64,000 nt of DNA, taken from assembly GCF_045679555.1 (NCBI RefSeq), contig NC_092122.1, forward strand, positions 13,009,043-13,073,042. The letters are read 5' to 3'. Each line of letters begins with the position of its first letter. Positions within the stretch are counted from its first letter, which is position 1. Origin of the DNA: Salvelinus alpinus (lineage: Eukaryota; Chordata; Actinopteri; Salmoniformes; Salmonidae). Under the pieces are notes generated by a model. That model saw only the letters and a list, made by a program, of their open reading frames with translations. It made no database searches and was not told the origin of the DNA. Below are positions 54,560 to 64,000 of this stretch, piece by piece. The position numbers and the translations under genes are program-made.

Positions 54560-55940
54560 CACTGGATTAAGGGGCAGCACCGGACTAAGGGGCAGCACCG
54601 GACTAAGGGGCAGCACCGGACTAAGGGGCAGCACCGGACTAAGGGGCAGCACCGGACTAAGGGGCAGCACCGGGATAAGGGGCAGCACCGGGATAAGGGG
54701 CAGCACCAGGATAAGGGGCAGCTCCGGACTGAGGGACGGCAGCTCCGGACTGAGGGACGGCGGATCCTGGCTGGCTGGCTCTGGCGGATCCTGGTTGGCT
54801 GGCTCTGGCGGATCCTGGCTGGATGACGGCTCTGGCGGATCCTGGCTGGATGACGGCTCTGGAGGATCCTGGCTGGATGACGGCTCTGGAGGATCCTGGC
54901 TGGATGACGGCTCTGGCGGATCCTGGCTGGATGACGGCTCTGGCGGATCCTGGCTGGATGACGGCTCTGGCTGGTCATGGCTGGATGACGGCTCTGGCTG
55001 GTCATGGCTGGATGACGGCTCTGGCTGGTCATGGCTGGATGACGGCTCTGGCTGGTCATGGCTGGATGACGGCTCTGGCTGGTCATGGCTGGATGACGGC
55101 TCTGGCTGGTCATGGCTCGCTGGCGGCTCTGGCTGGTCATGGCTCGCTGACGGCTCTGGCTGGTCATGGCTCGCTGACGGCTCTGGCTGGTCATGGCTCG
55201 CTGACGGCTCTGGCTGGTCATGGCTCGCTGACGGCTCTGGCTGGTCATGGCTCGCTGACGGCTCTGGCTGGTCATGGCTCGCTGACGGCTCTGGCTGGTC
55301 ATGGCTCGCTGACGGCTCTGGCTGCTCATGGCTCGCTGACGGCTCTGGCTGCTCATGGCTCACTAACGGCTCTGGACGCTCATGGCTCACTGGCGGTTCT
55401 GGACGCTCATGGCTCACTGGCGGCTCTGGCAGATCCTGTCTGGTTGGCGGCTCTGGCAGATCCTGTCTGGTTGGCGGCTCTGGCAGATCCTGTCTGGTTG
55501 GCGGCTCTGGCAGATCCTGTCTGGTTGGCGGCTCTGGCAGATCCTGTCTGGTTGGCGGCTCTGGCAGATCCTGTCTGACGAATGGCTCTAGCGGCTCCTG
55601 ACTGACTATCGGCTCTGACGGCTCGGTACAGACGGGCGGCTCTAATGGCTCGGGACAGACGGATGGCTCAGACGGCGCTGGGGAGACGGATGGCTCAGAT
55701 GGCGCTGGGGAGACGGATGGCTCAGATGGCGCTGGGGAGACGGATGGCTCAAATGGCGCTGGGGAGACGGATGGCTCAGACGGCGCTGCGGAGACGGATG
55801 GCTCAGACGGCGCTGCGGAGACGGATGGCTCTGGCTGATCCAGTCTGGCGGAAGGCTTTGGCTGCTCCTGTCTGGCGGAAGGCTCTAGCGGCTCCTGTCT
55901 GGCGGAAGGCTCTAGCGGCTCCTGTCTGGCGGAAGGCTCT
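54560..55940. repeat. Coding minisatellites in element B
   Basis: Blocks of 15-27 bp units: ggggcagcaccggactaa, ggatcctggctggatgacgg, tggtcatggctcgctgacgg, and others. They keep open frames on both strands (for example 54537-55601 +), which are by-products. Confidence 0.92.
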
Positions 55941-57138
55941 GTAGGCTCATGGCAGACGGGCGGCTTTGCAGGCTCATGGCAGACGGGCGGCTTTGAAGGC
56001 TCAATACCGACGGGCAGTTCATGCGGCGCTTGGCAGACGGACAGTTCAGGCGCCGTTGGGCAGACGGCAGACTCTGGCCGGCTGAGACGCACTGTAGGCC
56101 TGGTACGTGGTGCCGGAACTGGAGGCACCGGACTGGAGACACGCACCTTCAGGCTAGTGCGGGGAGCAGGGACAGGGCACACTGACCTCTCAAAGCGCAA
56201 TATAGGCCTGGTGCGTGGTACCGGCACTGGTGGCACCGGGCTGAGTGCACGCACCTCAGGACGAGTACGGGGAGAAGGAACAGTGCGTACAGGGCTCTGG
56301 AGACGCACAGGAGGCTTAGTGCGTGTTGTCGGAACTGGAGGCACCGAACTGGATACACACACCATAGGAAAAGTGCGTGGAGGAGGAACAGGGCTCTGGA
56401 GACGCACTGGAAACCTGGTGCGTAGTGTAGGCACTGGTGGTACTGGGCTGGGGCGGGGAGGTAGCGCCGGAAATACCGGACCGTGCAGGCGTACTGGCTC
56501 CCTTGAGCACCGAGCCTGCCCAACCTTACCTGGTTGAATACTCCCCGTCGCCCGACCAGTGCTGGGAGGTGGAATAACCCGCACCGGGCTATGTAGGCGA
56601 ACCGGGGACACCATGCGTAAGGCTGGTGCCATGAATGCCGGCCCGAGAAGACGCACTGGAGACCAGACGCGTTGAGCCGGCCTCATGACACCTGGCTCAA
56701 TGCCCAATCTAGCCCTACCAGTGCGGGGAGGTGGAATAACCCGCACCGGGCTATGCACACGTACAGGAGACACCGTGCGCTCTACTGCGTAACACAGTGT
56801 CTGCCCGTACTCCCGCTCTCCACGGTTAGCCTGGGAAGTGGGCGCAGGTCTCCTACCTGCCCTTGGCCCACTACCTCTTAGCCCCCCCCCAAGAAATTTT
56901 TGGGATTTCTTCTCGGGCTTCCTGGCCAGCCGAGTACCTTCATAACTGCGGTTCTTCACTCCGGTAGCCTCTGCTCTCCTCAATGCCTCCAGCTGTTCCC
57001 ATGGGAGGCGATCCCTTCCAGCCAGGATCTCCTCCCATGTGTAGCAACCCTTTCCATTTAAAACGTCCTCCCAAGTCCACGAGTCCTGGTTCCTCTGCTC
57101 GACATTACGCTGCTTGGTTCTGGATTGGTGGGTGATTC

Positions 57139-57632
57139 TGTAACGGTGCTCTAGCTCTTCCTCCTCCTCGGACGAGGAGAGGAGAGAAGGATCGGAGGAC
57201 CAATACGCAGCGAGGTATGATGACATAATGAATTTATTAAATTAAAGACGAAACACGAAGAACACTTGAATAACTTACAAAATAAGAAAACGACATAGAC
57301 GAAACCTGAACATGGAACTTACATAAAGACACGAAAGAACTCACGAACAGGAACAGACTACATAAAACGAACAAACCGAAAACAGTCCCGTGTGGTGCAC
57401 AGACACAGACACGGAAGACAATCACCCACAAACAAACAGTGAGAACAGCCAACCTATATATGATTCTCAATCAGAGGAAATGAATAACACCTGTCCCTGA
57501 TTGAGAACCATATAAGGCTAATTAACCAACACACTCCCACATAGAACAAACAACACAGACTGCCCATCCCAACTCACGCCCTGACCAACTAAACACATAC
57601 AAAACAATAGAAAACAGGTCAGGAACGTGACA
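57139..57632 (-). repeat. 5' LTR of element B
   Basis: 494 bp; it holds the start of the long frame. Confidence 0.95.
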
Positions 57633-57637
57633 CAAGA

Positions 57638-58713
57638 AGGAAACAGAAACAGGTCAACAGCAACTGCCGTTGTCTAACAAACTGGGTCTCAAATGTGTGT
57701 TTGCTTTCATTTATAATAATATACAACCAATTTCAGAAAAACTAAGGATACCATCGAAAAGAGAAATTCTCTACTCTGAGAAGAAGTAACCCCCTCCATG
57801 GAGTTCATATTATCGTTTCTCTTCCTCCCTCCCCATAAAATTTCTAAGACCTTACAGTTTGTTTGATATGTAGAATATCACTGAGTCGGCAGGATTATTC
57901 AACACTGAGGGTGAAAGAGAGATTTACAGCACTATAAATGATTGATAAGCAAACTCAGCCTAGGCCTACTACTAATCTGGCACAACGGCACATAATATCA
58001 AGATGTGATTTAGCCTTCTGTAAGGTTAACAGCTAGATCAAAATGCATTAATTGACTTGCCTTGACCTCAAACATTAATAGTATGTGCGTGTGTGCGTGT
58101 GCATGTATGCGCGTGTGTGTGTGTGTGTGTGTGTGGAATGATTATATACGGAACAAAGAAACAGACATTTACCCAGAGGGAAATGTGCCAGAGAGGTTTC
58201 TTTTGTTATTGGCAGGTCAGCTGTCTCCATACCAATTATAGGGTCCTCTATTCAACACACACACAGACACACACAGACACACAGACACACAGAATGGGCC
58301 GAAGGGTATAGCCATTCATAGAGGCTTTGTGTACAAGTGCAAGTAACTGGATATACTGGGATATCAAGCTCCTTCAATTAGGCTTTTATTAACGTGGGGT
58401 TAGATGATATTGAAACAACAGCTGGGGAGACCCAGTATGCATTGGAAGAGAATTGTTCAAGGATGACATCAGAACCACTAGCATACCCCCAGCAGTGTAT
58501 TCAGCACAGATATCTTCAAGCAACTAGCCCAACCAGCACTGTTAGTGTAGCCTATATGATAGAGCATTCTTTAAACATAGGATACTATGAGAAACATTCT
58601 GTTGAAAGTCAATACAGTACTTAAAAATTGTTGCACGATTGCATGTCTGCTCATCTATCAATTATCCCTTTCAGTACTAACATTCCTGACCATTACATTT
58701 CAGGAATTGACAT
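57638..58713. other. Unassigned intergenic sequence
   Basis: Contains a short GT run near 58095-58135 and a CA-rich run near 58255-58292. No gene recognised. Confidence 0.5.
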
Positions 58714-58989
58714 CCCACTGGGCACAGATGTAATTTCAGCGTCTAGTTTTGATTTAGATTTGATTATGTTGTCAACTAACGAGAGTTCAACGTGAAATGA
58801 ACAAAAATGTGATCATGTCATTAGATTTAGGTTAAAAGTTGGTTGAAAAAAAGACGAAATTCCCTTACGTTGATGACTTTTTGCAAATCCAATCTGTTTT
58901 CCACATTGATTCAATGTCATAAAGTAGATTTTTTAATTGTTGAAATTACTTGGAAACAACGTTGATTCAACCTGTTTTTGTCCAGTGGG
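58714..58989. mobile_element. MITE with CCCACTGG ends (hAT-like)
   Basis: Left end cccactgggcacagatgt and right end gtttttgtccagtggg are inverted. The interior carries the salmonid phrases 'aacgttgattcaacc' and 'tgacatt.attcaatg'. No coding capacity. Confidence 0.65.
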
Positions 58990-59235
58990 ATGAGAAATTC
59001 ACATTTGAACTTGAACCCAAAACTAGCAGTAACTCTGCTGCACGAGCTCATTCAGATTACAAAACTGAATTTCCAACTTCGAAATCGAGCAATAAAACTC
59101 ACAAAAACAAAGTGGACAAGCATTCACTTCAGTGATATGGTGACAATTAAGAAACCCAGTAATCAATATGGGATAGACTTGAAATGAAAAGCATTGGATT
59201 TCAGTTGGAAGTAATATAAGCCAGTCAAGTCAAAG

Positions 59236-59352
59236 GGGACTGGATACAACGTGGGGACTGGATACAACGTGGAGACTGGATACAACGTGGGGACTGGATA
59301 CAACATGGGGACTGGATACAACGTGGGGACTGGATACAACGTGGGGACTGGG
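59236..59352. repeat. 18-bp minisatellite
   Basis: About six units of ggggactggatacaacgt with single-base variants. Confidence 0.95.
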
Positions 59353-59479
59353 GACTATTTTCTTGCTGATGCAGCTGATCCATAATCCATCAGCAGAAAA
59401 AGAAGCAGTATGACTTGGCCGTTTGGCATTTTCTACGACAGCAGGAACTGGCAGTGTTGTATTTATTTATTAATTCTGT

Positions 59480-61385
59480 TTGATGGAGCATGTGCTTGTA
59501 CACTTCAGCAAGCAGGCCTTTCTAATCGACCTGGCCCGGGTATCCTGGAAGGATATTGACCTCATCCCGTCAGTAGAGGATGCCTGGTTGCTATTTAAAA
59601 GTGCTTTCCTCACCATCTTAAATAAGCATGCCCCATTCAAAAGACTTGACTGCCCTTGGCCAGCACAAAAACATCCTGTGGCGTTCTGCATTAGCATCGA
59701 ATAGCCCCCACGATATACAACTTTTCAGGGAAGTCAGGTACCAATATACACAGGCAGTTACGAAAGCAAAGGCTAGCTTTTTCAAACAGAAATTTGCATC
59801 CTGTAGCACTAATTCCAAAAGGTTTGGGACACTGTAAAGTCCATGGAGAATAAGAGCCCCTCCTCCCAGCTGCCCACTGCACTGAGGCTAGGAAACACTG
59901 TCACCACTGATAAATCTACGATAATAATTTCAATAAGCATTTTTCTACGGCTGGCCATGCTTTCCACCTGGCTACCCCTACCCCGGCCAACAGCTCTGCA
60001 CCCCCTGCAGCAACTTGCTCAAAGTTGCAACCCCCCCTCGCTTCTTCTTCACCCAAATCCAGACAGCTGATGTTCTGAAAGAGCTGCAAAACCTGGATCC
60101 CTACAAATCAGCTGGGCTAGACAATCTGGACCCTCTCTTTCTAAAATTACCCGCCGAAATTGTTGCAACCCCTATTACTTGCCTGTTCAACCTCTTTTTC
60201 GTATTGTCTGAGATCCCCAAAGAATGGAAAGAACAAACCTCCAAACGAGCTTCAATGCCATTACAACACTCCTTCCGTGGCCTCCAACTGCTTTTAAATG
60301 CTAGTAAAACTAAATGCATGCTCTTCAACCGATCGCTGCCCGCACCCGTTCGCCCGAATAGCATCAAGACTCCGGACGGTTCTGACTTAGTATATGTGGA
60401 CAACTACAAATACCTAGGTGTCTGGTTAGACTGAAAACTCTCCTTCCAGACTCACATTAAGCATCTCCAATCCAAAATTAAATCTAGAATCGGCTTCCTA
60501 TTTCGCAACAAAGCCTCCTTCACTCATGTCGCCAAACATACCCTTATAAAACGGACTATCCTACCGATCCTTGACTTTGGCGATGTCATTTACAAAATAG
60601 CCTCCAACACTCTACTCAGCAAACTGGATATAGTCTATCACAGTGCCATCCATTTCATCACCAAAGCCCCATATACTACCTACTACTGCGACCTGTATGC
60701 TCTCGTTGGCTGGCCCTCGCTATATATTCGTCACCAGACCCACTGGCTCAAGGTCATCTATTAGTCTTTGCTCGGTAAAGCCCCGCCTTATCTCAGCTCA
60801 CTGGTCACCATAGCAACAACCCACCCGTAGCACGCGCTCCAGCCGGTATATTTCACTGGTCATCCCCAAAGCCAACACTTCCTTTGGCCGCTTTTCCTTC
60901 CAGTTCTCTGCTGCCAACGATTGGAACGAATTGCAAAAATCACTGAAGCTGGAGACATATCTCCCTCTAACTTTAAGCATCAGCTGTCAGAGCAGTTTAC
61001 CGATCACTGTACCTGTGCACAGCAAATCTGTAAATAGCACAGCCAACTACCTCATCCCCATATTGTTTTTCTCTTCTTGCTCTTTTGCACCCCAGTATCT
61101 CTAATTGCACATCATCATCTGCACATAATCACTCCAGTGTTAATGCTAAATTGTAGTTATTTTGCCTCTATGGCCTATTTATTGCCTTACCTCCCTAATC
61201 TTCTACATTTGCACACACTGTACATAGATTTTTCTATTGTGTTGTTGACTGTACGTTTGTTTATCCCATGTGTAACTGTGTTGTTTTGTCACACTGTTTT
61301 GCTTTATCTTGGCCAGGTCGCAGTTGTAAATGAGAACTTGTTCTCAACTGGCCTACCTGGTTAAATAAAGGTGAAATAAAAAAGT
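59480..61385 (+). mobile_element. RSg-1-like LINE, 5' truncated and internally deleted
   Basis: Encodes ARVSWKDIDLIPSVEDAWLL (endonuclease C-terminus), then LKELQNLDPYKSAGLDNLDP (RT start), then after a junction near 60231 LNASKTKCMLFNRSL and YVDNYKYLGVWLD (post-catalytic RT). The RT catalytic core, including the YADD region, is missing. Stops and frameshifts are common. The tail tcaactggcctacctggtta then aataaaggt is the tail shared with HpaI-type SINEs. Confidence 0.9.
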
Positions 61386-62572
61386 AAATAAGTAAATAAA
61401 ACATGCATGATACTATGCTCACATACTTATGCATGCCGCTTACTCAGAAAGGTAACTGATAGCCTAAGTTATGTACTGTGGATAACATGTGCATGCATAA
61501 GATTCTGATAGGAATAAACACGTGAAAGAGTCAGAGGTGTATGGGAGAGATTGAACAGCAGTGAGCACGCCACACAACACAGTAGCCTACATTCACTAGC
61601 CTAACAAAAAAACAAAATACACTACTAAACAGACAGGCTGCCACAGAGGGCCCACTGAACGTAATCAATAATAAACCCTGGTTCAAATGGCATGCTCAGT
61701 CCGACCTTTTGGCGGCATTGAATTGGGTAAGCGCAGCTTGGCAGACGGGAGTGTTCAGAGTGCAAAGCAGTTTTCAAGGATACAGCCTCTGCAGAGAAAG
61801 GAAAAGTGCATCTGGTACACAAGCGTCACAGAAATTCTCAAATGGGCATAAGTGTTTGAGGGGAAATGTACCAGGGCAGAGGTGACCTTTCTGCAGGTCC
61901 ACATTAATCGATGACACAGCACAAATAATTGGCATTTTACTTGAGTCAAAAATACTATTTAAACAGGAACTGCTAGCATACTTCTAGCAAAATGTTCTGG
62001 ACTGTCTTAGAAGAGGGTTGTAGTCAGAAGGATATGATACTTCTCCAGTATCTCCAAAGAGGTTTCTCAGTCTATAAATACAATACACCATGTATGACAA
62101 CAACGTAACCCAATGCGGATAAATTGTCAGCCATACTCAATTGTGCGTTTAAGTCCATTCAATACACTTTAAGCAGAATCTGATATGAAGCCTTTAGATA
62201 CTGTATTTATTTTGATCACAAGGTTGCAAATTCAATGGACAAAATTAATTGGAGAATGTTGACCATGGGAACATTTTCTCCTCATCTGGCTTGAGTGGTG
62301 AAAAGCAATTCCTGTCGAGCCACATCACTCATAGGCTAACTAATAGATTGGCTTTCACTCCAACTGACAAGAGGATGCTTCACAACATGGACATTGATTC
62401 ACCCCATGAGAGGTGAGGGGAACAGCAATGCCTCTTCAATGAGATGTGATCGAACAGACTGGTAGGCCTTACATGGCAAAATGTTCAGGGCATTCCAATC
62501 TTCCTGCTACACCACTATGTCTGTGTCAATTTTCAGTTCATCTGACTATTCCCTCATCAATGAGTTTTCAGT
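61386..62572. other. Unassigned intergenic sequence
   Basis: No gene or known repeat recognised. Confidence 0.45.
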
Positions 62573-62671
62573 CATTATTAGGATCCCCAGTTAGCATCTT
62601 CCTGGGTTCCAAACAGGAAACAACACAACAAATAAAATACATCATATACATAAATATACATACATAGCACT

Positions 62672-62765
62672 ACATTTACATGATAATTTAGCCATTCAGC
62701 AGACACTCTCATCCAGAGCGACCCACAGCTATTGCATTCATCTTAAGATAGCCAGGTGAGACAAC
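62672..62765 (-). mobile_element. V-SINE-like conserved domain
   Basis: Reverse complement reads gggtcgctctggatgagagt then gtctgctgaatggctaaatt, the same domain as at 51571-51668. Inserted in the LINE 3' region. Confidence 0.55.
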
Positions 62766-63564
62766 CACATATCACAGCTGTATCCCAAACACATATCACG
62801 AACATAATACAATACAATACACAATACAATGCAAATACAATACAAAATGCATAAAAATGTCTGTGTCTCTTCACTGTTCCTGTCGTGCTGTAAGGTGTTC
62901 TTTTATATGTTTTTTTTTGCCAGCTTGTGTTACCTGTGGTGGCAGAGAGTTCCATGTAGTCATGGCTCTATTTAGTACTGTGTGTTTCCCAGCCTCTGTT
63001 CTGGACCTGGAGACAGTGAAAACACCTCTGGTTGCATGTCTTGTGTTGTACCAATGAGTGTCTGAAATGTGTGCCAACTGCTTGTGTTCAAGACAGTTCG
63101 GTACCTTCAACACATCACACCTCACACAAAGACCAATAGTGATGAAGTCAATCTCTCCTCAACTTTGAGCCATGCATGCATGTCATTGACATTCGCCCTC
63201 CGTGTACATCTAAGTGCAGTACGTGCTGTTCTGTTTTGTACCAACTGCAATTTGGCTATGTCCTTCCTGACCACACAACTGGACAGTAGTCCAGGTGCGA
63301 TGAAACTAGGGCCTGTAAGACCTGTCTGGTTGACTGAGATATCAAGAAAGCAGAGCGACGCCTTATCATGGACAGACCTCTTCCCATTTTAACAACCATT
63401 ATGCCTATATGTTTTGACCATGTTAGCTTGCTATCTAGGGTAGCACCCAGCAGTTTAGTCTCTTCAACTTGCTTAGTAGCCACATTATTCATTAATAGAT
63501 CCAGATGAGGTTTCGGGTTGAGCGAGTGATTTGTCCCAAAAATTATGCTTTCACTTATTTTAAA

Positions 63565-63928
63565 ATATATATTTTTGACTTTTTAGCCCTTTTTCTCCCC
63601 AATTGGTAGTTACAGTCTTGTCCCATCGCTGCAACTCCCGTATGGACTAAGGAGAGGCGAAGGTCGAGAGCCATGCGTCCTCCAAAACACGACCCTGCCA
63701 AGCCGCACTGCTTCTTGATACACTGCTTGCTTAAATTGGAAGCCAGCAGCACCAATGTGTAGGATGTGTCAACGTGTATGTGCCTGGCCTGCCACGGGAG
63801 TCGCTAGAGCGCAATGGGACAAGGACATCCCGACCAGCCAAACCCTCCCCTAACCCGGACGACTGCGACACAGCCCGGGATCGAACCCGGATCTGTAGTG
63901 ACGCCACAAGACCGCTGCATCACTTGGT
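63565..63928 (-). mobile_element. HpaI/SmaI-like SINE inserted in the LINE
   Basis: Minus-strand reading begins aagtgatgcagcggtcttgt, the tRNA-like head, with B box gggttcgatcccgggctgtg, and ends in an A-rich tail near 63570. It is the long form of the family also seen at 26586-26868. Confidence 0.85.
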
Positions 63929-64000
63929 TTTTGAGATATTTAATACCAGCCTATTGCTAGTACACATTCAAAAAATGACTGTAGCTCTATGTTAAGGGTG

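Larger units (their letters stand above)
53893..57632 (-). mobile_element. Non-autonomous LTR retrotransposon B, looks whole
   Basis: LTRs of 494 bp at 53893-54386 and 57139-57632 appear identical by eye, so the insertion is very recent. Target duplication caaga lies at 53888-53892 and 57633-57637. It is a sister of element A: the same TG...CA ends, the same purine-rich tract next to the 3' LTR, and one long minus-strand frame at 57226-54398 (942 codons) starting in the 5' LTR. The frame begins with an acidic stretch (SSSEEEEELEHRY), has the phrases DSWTWEDVLNGKG and YTWEEILAG, a region of SPVPPVPxxRTR phrases, then long arrays of 9-residue repeats (PEPSASHDQ, PEPPTRQDL). No pol motifs are seen. 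Confidence 0.92.
62573..64000 (-). mobile_element. LINE 3' part, interrupted by two SINE-like insertions, runs off the window
   Basis: Minus-strand fragments: 63492-63256 (KLLGATLDSKLTWSKHIGIM, QALVSSHLDYCPVVWSG) and 63125-62871 (YNTRHATRGVFTVSRSRTEA, NRAMTTWNSLPPQVT), the C-terminal RT region of a salmonid LINE. The 3' end is near 62573 (tcattattaggatcccc). The sequence after 63930 (gatatttaataccagcctat...gctctatgttaag) continues the same LINE beyond the SINE. Confidence 0.85.

Noticed and set aside
54537-55601. Plus-strand frames of 354 and 251 codons
   Set aside because: Shadows of the minus-strand coding repeats of LTR element B; the period is a multiple of three.

Overview
The window is vertebrate DNA, almost certainly from a salmonid fish (Salmo, Oncorhynchus, Salvelinus or a close relative). 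Gene order and exon structure match the conserved block CCND2 - TIGAR - FGF23 - FGF6. The interspersed repeats are those typical of salmonids: Sleeping Beauty-type and other Tc1 transposons, HpaI/SmaI-like and AvaIII-like SINEs, RSg-1-like and L2-like LINEs, and short fold-back elements.

Layout. ccnd2 (five coding exons, +) fills 1589-11265, with two fold-back MITEs, a SINE and a Tc1 element in its introns. tigar (+) runs 16288-20251; its conserved third coding exon is absent, and two truncated Tc1 elements are fused where it should lie. fgf23 is present twice in tandem on the minus strand (23229-24417 and 30103-31311), inside a duplicated unit of about 2.75 kb. Copy 1 carries an in-frame 44-bp segment in exon 1 that matches the gene's own leader. 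fgf6 (three coding exons, -) spans 37554-41279.

The right third (42.7-64 kb) has no recognisable host gene. It holds a 20-bp minisatellite split by a nearly full-length L2-like LINE, which is itself split by a young non-autonomous LTR element. Next come a 66-bp minisatellite, a second and even younger-looking LTR element of the same type (53893-57632), an internally deleted RSg-1-like LINE, and another LINE cut by a SINE at the window edge. The two LTR elements share an unusual plan: one long proline-rich reading frame starts inside the 5' LTR, has internal 27-bp repeats, and shows no recognisable pol domains. This is the best candidate here for a poorly described element family.

Functionally the host genes are linked by ancestry more than by pathway: a G1 cyclin, a fructose-2,6-bisphosphatase, an endocrine phosphate-regulating FGF and a muscle-type FGF. 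All exon calls rest on splice consensus, reading phase and remembered family sequences; nothing was searched or aligned by computer.
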